This document shows, piece after piece, positions 34,910-45,163 of a DNA stretch of 64,000 nucleotides. The translations under genes and the position numbers were made by a program. Position 1 is the stretch's first letter, and each line of letters opens with the position of its first letter. The DNA is from Reticulascus tulasneorum (Eukaryota; Ascomycota; Sordariomycetes; Glomerellales; Reticulascaceae). Location: contig LSAX01000007.1 in assembly GCA_001557505.1 (NCBI GenBank), forward strand, positions 2,170,001 through 2,234,000. Direction: 5' to 3'. A model generated the notes under the pieces. The model did no database searches. It saw nothing but the letters and a program-made list of their open reading frames with translations, and was not told where the DNA came from.

Positions 34910-35261
34910 TTCCGCTATATCAACAAAGATCTAGGTGACGCAGCCTATGATCAAGCATCTGCCTACCACAGTGCCCAGTGCCCAGTCCTACTTGTATCAA
35001 CTCTTGGCTGGAATCCAGTTAAGAGACCTATACGCCTAAAGCACAATAGAGAACTAATATCTTGGAAAACGTAGCGTAGCCAACGTTACTTTCGATACTA
35101 GTAACTTTATGGGTTGCATACCGGGTGACAATCAATAACGGACAAGCTGGCCGATACCATCGTGCAAACATTCTTCTAAAGAACATCACAGCAGCCAACC
35201 ACCATCAGACCGTCAACTCTAATCAATCCCTGCTCTTGACTCAATAAGCTCTCCAATCCCA
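34910..35261. other. Intergenic spacer
   Basis: AT-rich DNA between the O-methyltransferase 3' end and the 3' end of the GPI-type protein gene. Nothing recognised. Confidence 0.5.
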
Positions 35262-35870
35262 TCACATAAAAGCTCCAAACATCATCACGAGACTCAACGC
35301 AGCCCCAAAACAGAAGAACCATGTGCCACCAGTGAGTGGACTGATTCTAGCCCCGTTATTTTCATTAGCAGGTGTTGTTGTTGGATTGGCACCCCCGGTT
35401 ACGGTAGGCCCGGTGGTTGCAGTAGTCGAGGCCGTGGCTGGGCTTCCGGTCTCTGTGGTTGCCACTGCTCCAGTGGGAGCTGATGAGGGCGCGCCGCATG
35501 TTGAGAATCTTGGGTAGTAGGTGTAGAAGTCTGTTTTATCGCAGAATTCGCTGTAGCAACTGGACATTTGTGAAAGCGTGCTGCAAGCACACGAAGAAAT
35601 GTCGGCCGCTCCATCGAGATACTCGCACATCAATGTAGCAGGTATGGCAGATGATGTACAGCTTGAGAATGGTCTACAGCATGGGCGACGGTGTTAGTTG
35701 GTCGGGGGACTTGTGGACCCTTCAACCGTGAAATTGCAAGACTGGCAGATATTCGAGTAGGGGCAAACTCACGCTCCAGACGTCCAGCAACCCTTGCGCT
35801 GTGAATCCTCTGACATCACGAGACCCGCGATGGCCATCACAGCGAGGCTGATGAATGAGAGAGAATGCAT
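35262..35870 (-). CDS. Small secreted Cys-rich, Ser/Thr-rich GPI-type surface protein
   Basis: Two exons on the minus strand, 35773-35870 and 35262-35673, join in phase to 169 residues. An N-terminal signal peptide (about residues 1-20) is followed by about 70 residues with eight cysteines, including an SCAC pair. Then comes a Thr/Ser/Gly/Pro-rich stalk (about residues 95-140) and a hydrophobic C-terminus preceded by small residues, the pattern of a GPI-anchored cell-wall protein. The eight-Cys count recalls CFEM proteins but the spacing does not convincingly match, so no family is assigned. Likely located at the cell surface. The gene is isolated between a methyltransferase and a regulator gene. 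Confidence 0.78.
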
Positions 35871-37447
35871 CTTAAGATCTACGTTGCGTATCAGATGATG
35901 GAATGATCTGATGCAAGTTCATGCTTCGGTGGAAGGAAACAAGGAGCGACTAAGGGCGGAACACTACGGCTATTAAAGCACTGAAAATCCAAAATATACT
36001 ATGAATGAAGCTGAAATCCATTTCGATGAGGTGCAGCCGCTCTCAGACCAATGCTAATCTCCGTCTCCAAGTCTTTAACCGAATATAGCATTGAATCAAG
36101 CCACCAATGACAGATCTGAAGCCCTGCGGCTGAAAACGTTGAACTTTCCGAGCACCTGCATGAGAGCCCTACCAAATAATATCAAGCGCCGCAAGAATAG
36201 AACTGAACACCAGGTACTCTAGTCTCTAGCTGGCAGAGGCTGAAAACCAGGGGTTTCGTTACTGTTATGGGCCAATTGCCATTTCGTTTTTGAGCAGTCC
36301 TTATCAACATCGGGCTGCTAGCTTTGATTGCACTCCCATTTGTTGTTCGGCCGCCGTCCTTGGCGCCGCTAATCGTTCCCAGCTTCGATTCGAGTTCCCC
36401 AGCCCAAATCATGACGCTCCGGGGCTAATTCCGAAGCACTGCGCCATCTGTGTGGAGATTAGCTGCTAGCATTACCAGCTTGCCGGACCTTTCAGCCTCA
36501 GCCCGGAAGAAAGCCCGGAAGAAAGCCCAGCGGACAGTTACAGATTCGACTTATTCCCTATCTTATCTTGCAACGAGACTCCTGTAAGTGCTCAAGGATC
36601 AGTCCATTTTGATCCTCGTTGCATCCATAGACCCCGTTCCATTGGCCGGACAAAGCCAGTTGCCTCAAGGCAGATTTTGAGTTATCCGCCCGCACAGAAG
36701 TGGCCAGCTACAGATTGTTCTATGTGTAAGTTAACTAGAAGACTAGGATCACTGACATTTCCTTCTATTCCAACAAATACTACTACAATTATACACTTGC
36801 CATCCAGTTCTGCCAGGCTAAATTATTGCAAAAACGTCTATCATGTTGCATCATGACAAACCTAGGCGAAAGTGTTGAAGGTATGGTTCAATGACATTCA
36901 TTCTCTCGAGGGAATGTACTTTATTCCAATGAAGCTTCTCGTTCTAGAATGTTGGCTTCTTCGGTTGATGGTAAATGCTCATACCCGTCGTAGGATTGTG
37001 TTTGATCCCAGAATCACATACGAAGGCATTTACGGACTCGGGGATGTTACCCGCTCGCCATGTTGGTGGCGCAAGGGATACGTGGTGGCAGTGTGGGAAC
37101 TCGAGATGGATGCTTCCCTCACATTGTTCGTATAATGCGGCGTAGATCCCCATTCTGGGAAATGATGCGCCGTTTGAGCACTCCTACGTAGTAATTACTC
37201 TGCACCCGTCGGATCCCTTTGGCACTAAAGCCAGGATTGGCGGCTTGTCCGTCGCATTTGACGACTAGTGATTGGTTGAGGATCCCACTCTGCTCCCGAA
37301 AAAGAGGGGCGCTCTCACGAGCGAATTGGACGGGTTTCTACGCGATGCACCCGTATTGGTATCCATCGCTCGGAACCCGGTTTGCCAACTGGCCATCTCC
37401 AATGAAGTCATCTTCACATCCTGGCGGGCACATCAATACTGCCAAAG
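35871..37447. other. Intergenic region upstream of the first Zn2Cys6 regulator
   Basis: About 1.6 kb containing the promoters of the GPI-type protein gene (left) and the regulator (right). Only short frames without features, plus a small 12-nt tandem repeat listed separately. Confidence 0.5.
36501..36528. repeat. Short 12-nt tandem duplication
   Basis: The unit GCCCGGAAGAAA occurs twice in tandem (36501-36512, 36513-36524), followed by the first four bases of a third copy. Lies in intergenic DNA. No function suggested. Confidence 0.8.
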
Positions 37448-38638
37448 ATGCGACCGATTCAGAGAAAATCCAGGTCTGGCTGCAAAGAATGTAAATCCCG
37501 CCGCGTCAAGTGCGACGAGCTGCGGCCAGTGTGCACCAAGTGTTCGACGGCTCAGCGTCCTTGCTCCTATCTCAACGATATCCCCGTGCTTCCCTCACGA
37601 TCTCAATCCAGTCCGCGCCCCAGCAGTCCCGACCATGCCACCAACACCGCCCCGTTAGTCCTCGAGCCCTTACCCAACGCACCAGGCACGGCACTTGCTA
37701 CAAGTACCGTGTCCTCCTCGTTAGACCCGTTTCTCAATGAGAGATACAGCTTGCTGCACCTTCGCTTGCTCTACCACTTCGAGCACGACCTTGGCGAGTA
37801 CATGAAAGCCGCCCACCCGGGGTTGGAAATCATATTAGCCTTGTTTATAGCGGAGGCTTTCACGACACCTTATTTGATGGACGAGGTCTTGGCCTACTCA
37901 GCCGCGCATAAAAGCACTCTCGACGACAAAGGGACCCGCCAATTTTACGCCACTGAGGCCACCAGACTCCAGACCCGGGCCCTGACGGTTTACAATACCG
38001 CCAGACCTGAAGTCTCGGATCAAACTTGCCTAGCCATGTTTCTGTTCTCTTCACTACTAGGCCATCACATTCTGTTCAACGTATCTGCGGATTCGCATAC
38101 CGACCTCGGTACAATTCTGGACGGGCTGATCCAGTCCATTGGCGTGCAACGTGGACTAGGCGCTATCGCGGGAAGCGCATGGCCAAAGTTTCCAGACGTG
38201 CTCCAACGCCAATTGCTTGAGACTTGTGTCCGCGAGGACGAGACCGCTAGTAGTCCTTCTCAGGGCGAATGCGATGACCTTCTAAGACGTCTCGAAACGA
38301 GCGATTTAAGTCCATCGTCCATCTCGGTACACCGTGAGGCTGTTGGCTTACTTCAAAGCCAATTCGACAACCCGTGCTCCCCTTTATCTCTCAGAAGGGG
38401 GCTGTTAGCTGCCATCCAAGACTGGCTTATTCGAATACCTGATGACTATGTCCAGTCCCTCAATCAAAGGCGGCCAGAGGCACTCGTAGTACTTGCATAT
38501 TTTGCCGTCCTGCTACATCGTGGCGCAGAATACTGGTTCCTGGGGGATTTAGGGAAACGCCTCATTCATCTAATCAACGACCACCTAGGACCTTTCTGGG
38601 CAAGTTGGCTTGAATGGCCGAACCAGATGATAGCTTAG
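37448..38638 (+). CDS. Zn2Cys6 transcription factor
   Basis: Single exon, 396 residues. The zinc cluster is near the N-terminus with six cysteines at 12, 15, 22, 29, 32 and 39 in the pattern CKECKSRRVKCDE...CTKC...C, flanked by basic residues. A Ser/Pro-rich linker follows (about 45-95). The rest is helical and resembles the short fungal regulators of the Fungal_trans_2/sterol-uptake-control type (LLYHFEHDL near residue 110). No intron is seen in the zinc cluster. Likely a nuclear activator or repressor; adjacent targets could be the two SDR genes or the methyltransferases, but that is inference. Confidence 0.88.
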   Translation: MRPIQRKSRSGCKECKSRRVKCDELRPVCTKCSTAQRPCSYLNDIPVLPSRSQSSPRPSSPDHATNTAPLVLEPLPNAPGTALATSTVSSSLDPFLNERYSLLHLRLLYHFEHDLGEYMKAAHPGLEIILALFIAEAFTTPYLMDEVLAYSAAHKSTLDDKGTRQFYATEATRLQTRALTVYNTARPEVSDQTCLAMFLFSSLLGHHILFNVSADSHTDLGTILDGLIQSIGVQRGLGAIAGSAWPKFPDVLQRQLLETCVREDETASSPSQGECDDLLRRLETSDLSPSSISVHREAVGLLQSQFDNPCSPLSLRRGLLAAIQDWLIRIPDDYVQSLNQRRPEALVVLAYFAVLLHRGAEYWFLGDLGKRLIHLINDHLGPFWASWLEWPNQMIA

Positions 38639-39383
38639 CAAGGGAAGCGGGGACTACATCGATCGTGGGGAGATAAGCTCAAGCTAGTGCAAAGATTCAC
38701 TGAACAGGAAACTCGGTAGGGATTCCCCTAGGCTTGCATTGCGGAGGCTATTAGAGTGAGATTAGCGAGAGGGATGTATGATCCGTGAGCCACGGGTTTG
38801 TGTCGCATAATCTATCTATATAGCTAGTTCATTATGCCTCGTTCAGTTTTCCCGCATATTTGTTGCACGACATGAAGCCATACGATTGAGATCAACGGCG
38901 AACAAACCCGTCCATGCTGAACGATCTGGCAACTCCTGGCTGTGCATTCTGTTTCGCTCCAATTGCTTTCGGGACCAGGACGACCACGTCATTCACGCCG
39001 TTCTGCCAGGAGGATTCCGATCTGCAAGCTTGGACTGATTAACCTACGATTCGTACATGCTTATTTATCGGTCTGGGCCGCCTTGCAGATCTCATTTCGT
39101 TCCGAGGTGCATGCGATTGGACAGGGTGCTCCACATTCTCATATGCGCCTGCCCAACTTTGTGGCACAGCTTCCCAACACCTTTGACATGACAAGTATAA
39201 AGGAGCATGCTCTGCGTCCTGCCTTTTGAATTAGAATCCATCGTTAAAGCCTTTCGTCATGATTTTCTTTACCCTGCTAGAAGCTTCGACTTACTATCAG
39301 TCAAGTCCAAAACTGCTCCATGTAAGTGCATCAGGCGCAACTGGGGGCTTTGCGAATCACAGTTACATGAAGAATTGTTCATC
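38639..39383. other. Intergenic region upstream of an SDR gene
   Basis: About 0.75 kb. The SDR reading frame is open leftward to 39207, but no ATG exists between there and 39384 that would suit, so the extension is treated as 5' untranslated. A TATA box is listed separately. Confidence 0.5.
39196..39202 (+). promoter_or_regulatory. TATA box upstream of the SDR gene
   Basis: TATAAAG lies about 185 bp before the ATG at 39384. Spacing is on the long side but plausible for a gene with a 5' untranslated leader. Confidence 0.4.
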
Positions 39384-40424
39384 ATGGCCTTGATTAACAT
39401 CAACTACAACGCTGTGACCAACTTCTTGGGCGCTGTTGTTCTGGCTCGTTGGGGCTACAGATTGGTGTCAAATATTGCATTCTTCCTCCGACGCTCAGGG
39501 GTGGGGCGCTACCTTCAACCTAAGCAGAGTCAAGCTTTCCAAGACGAACACGAGGAGTCGTGGGCTCTCATCACCGGTTCATCAGCCGGGCTCGGCCGCG
39601 CACTTGCTTTCGAACTTGCGGGGCTTGGTTTCAATATCGTTCTCCACGGCTCCAATGCATCCAAGCTACGCGCAGTGCAAGAAGATTTACAGGCTTCCCA
39701 CCCATCCCGTTCCATTCGGACACTCGCCCTTGATGCTCAAATATGTGTGCTTCTCGACGGCCTGAAACTATCGGCAAAGCTAGATGAGGCCGTCGAGAGC
39801 CTGAAGGACATCCAGCTTCGGATCCTGATCAATAATGTCGGAATGCCTCAAGCCCGGCCGGAGGATCGTTCTCCATTTGATATCATCGACGCCTTTACCC
39901 ATGAAGAGCTATTGCATAACGCATCTAGCAACGCGATCTTTCCGTTGCTGATTACACGCGCCTTTTACCCGCTGCTGGCACTCAGCCAACCGGCGCTCGT
40001 CGTCAACATAGGCTCCGGTGCGGGGACGAGGTTTCCATTGTTTCCATCATATGGACCAGCAAAGGCATTTATTATGACCTCGGCAACGGAACTGAGACTC
40101 GAGAACATGTTAGAGGGACGGGATATCGAGGTTCTGGGCATTGATCTACTGGGAGTGACCGGAACGAATACAATTAAGGAAGCACCGTCACTCCTGATTC
40201 CCGACGCGGCAACATACGCCAAGGCAGTAGTGAGGAGTATTGGCTGCGGTCACCCGCACGTCGCGCCGTATCTTCCCCATGCGTTATTCTTTGGAGCACT
40301 CGACTCATTTCCTTCTTGGCTTAGGGAATGGGCAATACTCAACTTGATGAAGACTAAGAGGCAGGAAGCTGTGGATGCGCTAAAGACATTGGGCGTGGAC
40401 GGGAGCCATAAAAAGGCATCTTGA
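39384..40424 (+). CDS. Short-chain dehydrogenase/reductase, 17-beta-HSD12/3-ketoacyl-reductase-like
   Basis: Single exon, 346 residues. An N-terminal hydrophobic segment (about residues 10-32) suggests membrane association. The cofactor motif is TGSSAGLG (about 64-71), with NNVG later, and the active-site Ser lies in NIGSGAG and the YxxxK pair in SYGPAKAF. Extended length and the membrane segment match the very-long-chain 3-ketoacyl-CoA reductase/17-beta-hydroxysteroid dehydrogenase branch rather than classical soluble SDRs. Likely reduces a keto group of a lipid or steroid-like substrate with NADPH at the ER. It is convergent with a second, soluble SDR whose stop is 340 bp away. Confidence 0.88.
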   Translation: MALININYNAVTNFLGAVVLARWGYRLVSNIAFFLRRSGVGRYLQPKQSQAFQDEHEESWALITGSSAGLGRALAFELAGLGFNIVLHGSNASKLRAVQEDLQASHPSRSIRTLALDAQICVLLDGLKLSAKLDEAVESLKDIQLRILINNVGMPQARPEDRSPFDIIDAFTHEELLHNASSNAIFPLLITRAFYPLLALSQPALVVNIGSGAGTRFPLFPSYGPAKAFIMTSATELRLENMLEGRDIEVLGIDLLGVTGTNTIKEAPSLLIPDAATYAKAVVRSIGCGHPHVAPYLPHALFFGALDSFPSWLREWAILNLMKTKRQEAVDALKTLGVDGSHKKAS

Positions 40425-40763
40425 GCCAATTAGCATTTATATTATGCTCTCAGAGGCTCTCAGGGTTCGTTTGAGCTCATGTGATCTTCCGAGAATACTC
40501 CTGAGAATCTTCACGAAACCTCAGAGCATGGATAATCTTGTTTTGGATGACAGTTGTTTATGATTTCATTATTAATCGCATGTTTATGTTGGCTACGTTT
40601 CCTATGTCTTTGGACCCACTCATGACTGACTGCATACGCTTCCAAGGGCCTAACGAAGGGCTTGAAGAATGTAAACACACTTGCCGAAACTACAAGCCCT
40701 TCGTCTGTTCGCTATCCATGTCCATCTCAGCTGAATACAGGCAGCGACCAAGTGACCAATCAT
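40425..40763. other. Spacer between convergent SDR genes
   Basis: 340 bp between two stop codons. AT-rich, no gene seen. Confidence 0.55.
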
Positions 40764-41829
40764 TCAGATCCACTGCTTTGTGCCAAGATGGGACACAAAA
40801 GAACCACCATTCCCATTCTCGACACTGGCTTTATCTAATACGCCTAGCATGGCCTTGACCGAGTCTTCTGGAGAAATCGGACCTGCGAAATGCGGAGCAT
40901 ACTTCCCAAATCCCTGAACCATCCTCATAAAACCTGCCTGCTGACTCGGGTCTGTCGGGGCTGCATTTTGACATTAGCCACTATCTCGAGAGATGGGTTG
41001 CTCTTGCATGGTGCTTACTCTCCATGTTGCCCGTCTGCACTACGCCAGGCGAGATGGCCATGAATAGCACATCATCTTGAGCATACTGGGCATTGAACTT
41101 GGCCACTGCAACGTTCAGGGCTGCTTTGCTAATGGCATAAGGGCCAGCCATATCGAGCGAGTAATTGTTGATGAGATCAGTGTCTCCCATGCCGGTTGAT
41201 AGAACAAGCACCTTCTTGGCCTTCCCTTTGAGCACCTGCGGCATGAAAAGATTGATAAGATGAATGTTGCCGACGACGTTGACCTTGAAGGACTCTAGCA
41301 AATCTGCCTCGAGGTGCTTTGGATCCTTGCCCCTGATCACAATCCAAGTAAGCCCCTCAGCAACTCGTCTAGATACCTAACCTAACACAGGGGAAGGCAG
41401 ATGCTACTTACAAATCACCTAGTGACTCATAGGCAGACCAGTAAGAGACTGAAGCTGCATTTCCGATGATGTAGTCTAATTTTCCGCCAGTAATCTTGGA
41501 AGTCTCATCGGCAGCATTCTATCAAAACTGGTTAGCTAGCTTGCCGCGGATGAAAGCGGCAATCATACCTTCAAGGCATCGTAGTTATCGAGGTCTGCTT
41601 GGACGGTATGAATGTTGCTCCGGCCCAGTTCGGCAGAAATCTTCTTTTTAGTCCCTTCAGAGTCGCGAACAAGTGCGATGACTGTGTTTGCAGGGTCGCT
41701 GGAGAGCTGGCGAACGAACTCAAACTAATCGCAAATGTCAGCCGCTTAATGCACTATGTGACGGCAGTGTGTATCATCTCCACTCACACCGATGCCTCGG
41801 GATGCTCCGGTTACTAAGTAAGCCGACAT
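40764..41829 (-). CDS. Short-chain dehydrogenase/reductase (soluble, C-factor-like)
   Basis: Five exons on the minus strand, 41788-41829, 41569-41724, 41412-41518, 41019-41332 and 40764-40960, join in phase to 271 residues. TGASRGIG is at residues 7-14, with the first intron directly after it. The adenine-pocket Asp block is VQADLDNYDALK. The active site has STGMGD and YAISKAALNVA with the Tyr and Lys in place. The usual NNAA motif reads GNAA, a conservative-looking loss of the first Asn. The C-terminal block GPISPEDSVKAML is typical of the fungal subgroup. NAD(P)H-dependent reductase or dehydrogenase with unknown substrate. Divergent from the second Zn2Cys6 regulator across 1.1 kb. Confidence 0.9.
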
Positions 41830-42943
41830 CTTGGGAGTCTGTCTGGGTTTGTTTTACAGGATATTGCGAGTCGTAAACCTTGAAATGGTTAGGGTGGGGT
41901 GGGGAGGGAGTATTAAAGCACGGTATCCATTCAATGTCAGCTTTCTGCCTTGTTGTGCCGGAATTCGAGATACGGGCCCTGGTGACGCATGTTTATATAC
42001 CGGGACCAGCTCAATGCCAAGTGTAGAAACACGCATTTTTGCTTTCTGGTAACTTCTTGTCCGTCGCCGGCTGATAAATGGAATTAGAAACCAAGAAGCT
42101 GAAAAGGGATAGTGGTGTTATCGAGGCTGCAGAGGAGGGACACCGTAGGAATGTAGGGCGACTCACGGCACCCCCCCCCCTTTAGATTGGATCTTGCATG
42201 AGACCCATAATCACCCGCCCCCCCTGTTCGCAAAAAGTTGCCAGACTCTCTCATCCGGGAACCCTCAGGTTCGGACCCATTGCATCCTATTGGCTGCAGA
42301 TGGTTCTGAATGAGCGTCACGTTTGTCAGCAGCCTCCCATGCGGATCCGCCCAATTGACTTCACCTCACCGTTCTTCCAAACTTTACAAATTTGACCGCC
42401 CTTGTTCTCCATTTCAAATTATTACTCATGAGCCTTTTCACTTCGCTCTATGTACCCAAAACGGACGTCTGGCAAGCTTCTGCGAGCTCGGCATTAACAC
42501 AACATCTTACCGTCACGCATCATGCGGGGTGCTGATGGCCGATTAGTACACTGGCGAGCAATCATCTGCAACACCTGAAGCAATAGAAATGCTGCCTGTA
42601 CATAGCCCCAATTACATTTGCACCTAATCTACTGGACGGGGCGGTTCACAACACCTCTTGAAGTTCCTTGACTTGGCCATAGTAAGCGATTCACCCTACT
42701 GGGACCCGTGCAGCTTCAACCTCCGAATCTCCGACCTCCTAGATTCTGGACACGATGTGCCGTCTGGAACACAGTGTGGATTGGGTCTGATCATCAAAAC
42801 TTAGTCACGTTGTTCTGGCAGACGGCTGCCAGTTAGAAACGACGCATGCATTGTCAGCACCCGCACACGATTGGCGAGTTGTGAGAACCCCTTTTGACGT
42901 TCTGAGGTTGACAATTTGTTGTATTGTGCCTGAATCATCGAGA
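41830..42943. other. Divergent promoter region between SDR and second Zn2Cys6 regulator
   Basis: 1.1 kb without convincing genes. It holds two C homopolymer runs (10 C at 42171-42180; 7 C at 42218-42224). Confidence 0.55.
42171..42180. repeat. Poly-C homopolymer
   Basis: Ten consecutive C residues in intergenic DNA, with a second C run of seven at 42218-42224. Length may be affected by sequencing error. Confidence 0.7.
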
Positions 42944-44750
42944 ATGGCGGAAAAAAGAAGAGGTTGTTGGACGTGCAAAGGTAGTTTTGGGATTCCTGGC
43001 TCCATATAAGCATAGTCTAGTCCACCTAGCGGCACCAGGCTAACCGTAATACCCAGGGCGACGAATAGCCTGTGACCGTGCATTTCCGATCTGCCAAAAC
43101 TGCAAACAATCGAACCAGCCTTGCCAGGGGTATGGCTTGCGTCTCTCCTGGCCCAAGAAAAACGACCGCAAACGGGCGATTCTCGGGGCTTCCCCTCCTC
43201 GTGGGACATTTTCAAGAGACCCCGCAGACATATACTTAGTGAACGTTTCTTCAGGAGATGTCGAGGCCCATTACCTTTCCGCTTTAGGTGCGAGAAGTAC
43301 GTCTCTACCATTTACTCCTAGGTGCAGTCCAGCTAATGACGGTCCTAGTGTTCCTGGGCAGAAGCTCTAGCTATATTGCTCCGCCATCCTTGCCTGCCTC
43401 CATATCATGGTACCCGCAAGCCCTGGACACTACTGGAAAGGAGCTCCTTCACTACTGTAAGATACTACCATTTCTCTGCCGAACTTTGTGCCAAGCGCTC
43501 ATGCCCTGCAGTCATTTCCGTTGTGTCCAACTCACTAACCATCTTTGATTCCGACCGGGCCGCATTTCGTGGTCTCCTAATGCGACTTTCCCTGTCAGAC
43601 AATACTGTTTCGTCTACAGCAGTACTGCAGTCCTTACTTGCCTTGTCGTCTCTGCAGAGACATGGAGTCCAAACGCAAGCGGTCAACTTAAAACTTTCTG
43701 CCCTACAAGCACTCTCGGAGTCTGCAAAGTATGGAATAGGCTCAAAGGAAGGCATCCAGCATGTTGCCGCAGGCATGCTTCTGTGTTCATTCGAGGTGAG
43801 TATCAGATATGTTTGGTCAATGGTAGCAATTAACATGGTTTCCTAGATTCAGCAACCATCTGATAGATCGCCACCGTGGCTTTGGTACGTCTGTGGCGCC
43901 AAAGGCCTCATACAATCTGTTGAATTGGGCGACTCTACACAAACCGACGAGTTTACTGCGCTCCTCAGTTGGGTTTGTTATCATGATGCGCTTGCTCGTT
44001 TCAGTCTTCGGCACTGGCGCCGGCAAACGGGGGAAGTGTTAACGACAGATCACTACGATAAGCACGTCGGGGGCAGGTATCGGAATCCGCCTGTATGCAT
44101 GATACCGCAGGTAATCAGGATCTAGATAAAGCCTCCATCATAGTACTGATTGTTGATTATTCCATTCATAGGTAAATCTGCCACCAGGGCTGTCTCATAG
44201 GATACTCGATCTGCTGTCGGAAGTTAGCGATATCGTCGTTGATCAGTCTGATCCACGCTATCACAGCAAGCAATATGGCGACTACCTCCAATCTCTGGAG
44301 AAAAGACTCATAGACCTCTCTCCTAGATCCACCAAAGCCATTGAAGCATCGATGACCAAGGAAAGCAGAGAGAGTACAAGAGTTGTCGAACTATACCGAA
44401 TTGCGGCGCTCATCTACCTCGAACGTGCCGCAAGACACTTTTCCGGACATTCAGCTAAACTGGATCGCTGGACCGAAATGGCGTTCTCTACTCTTGCTCA
44501 GCTAGAAACATGCGATCGCCCATTCCCACTGTTTATACTGGGGTGTGAGGCAAATACCGACGTTCGCAGGATCGCGATCCTAAATGCTATCTCGAAGGAC
44601 AGTATACATATGCAGAACATGGACCGTGTTAGCCACTTGATTCAGGCCATTTGGGCCCAAGATGACCTCGAGTTTGAGCGTGAACTGGACTACATGAACA
44701 AGCTAGACGTTATTTTGAGCTCCAGTGAGACTGTACCGTCGTTCGTGTAG
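42944..44750 (+). CDS. Zn2Cys6 transcription factor (Fungal_trans_2 type)
   Basis: Six exons, 42944-42980, 43057-43296, 43349-43456, 43512-43795, 43847-44110 and 44172-44750, join in phase to 503 residues. The zinc cluster spans the first intron: cysteines 8, 11, 18, 25, 28 and 35 in GCWTCKGRRIACDRAFPICQ and the following block, then CQGYGLRLSWP, which is a hallmark of this fungal regulator group. The remaining helices (RAAFRGLLMRLSLSDNT, ALIYLERAA) match the fungal-specific trans_2 domain. The third-exon boundary was set to restore frame and to use a CTAAT branch point; it is the least certain join. Nuclear regulator; targets unknown. Confidence 0.87.
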
Positions 44751-45163
44751 TTTGCAGACACGTAACGCTCGGTAGAGTTTTTTCTATTTTGTAATGTGCA
44801 ATCTGATGGGTTTCTGTTATGAAGAGCCTTGGTATGTATGTACTTATTAGTTACTAGGACATTGAGAGCAGCTTTTGTGGCGGTAGACATAGTGTGGTTG
44901 GGAAATGAGTTTCTCTGACAACAATGGCGAAAAGCCCTTCGCCCCAGGATGAAGTAATTATGCCGCACTGGATTAAGTAAAACTACCGAAGCATACAAAA
45001 GTTTGATAAGTGAAAAGAAAACCGCAATCCAAAGACTCCAAAATGAAAAATGAAAAAAATGAAAAGGAAAAATAAAAATAAAAAGGCCCTCCTCTTCATT
45101 GGTTTTGGTCTTAACCTTGCATTTCGAGACCAGACACGCAGCCCAAGAACCAATATAGAAGAA
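44751..45163. other. Spacer between convergent genes with A-rich tract
   Basis: 413 bp between the stops of the regulator and the large ankyrin gene. It contains the A-rich low-complexity tract listed separately. No gene seen. Confidence 0.55.
45013..45085. repeat. A/G-rich low-complexity tract
   Basis: Plus strand is almost free of C and T clusters, with repeated GAAAA/TGAAAAA and AATAAAAA units. On the minus strand it is a T/C-rich tract about 80 bp after the large ankyrin gene's stop and may aid its 3' end formation. Confidence 0.6.

Noticed and set aside
35262..35870. CFEM domain in the small Cys-rich protein
   Set aside because: Eight cysteines are present but their spacing does not fit the CFEM pattern well enough.
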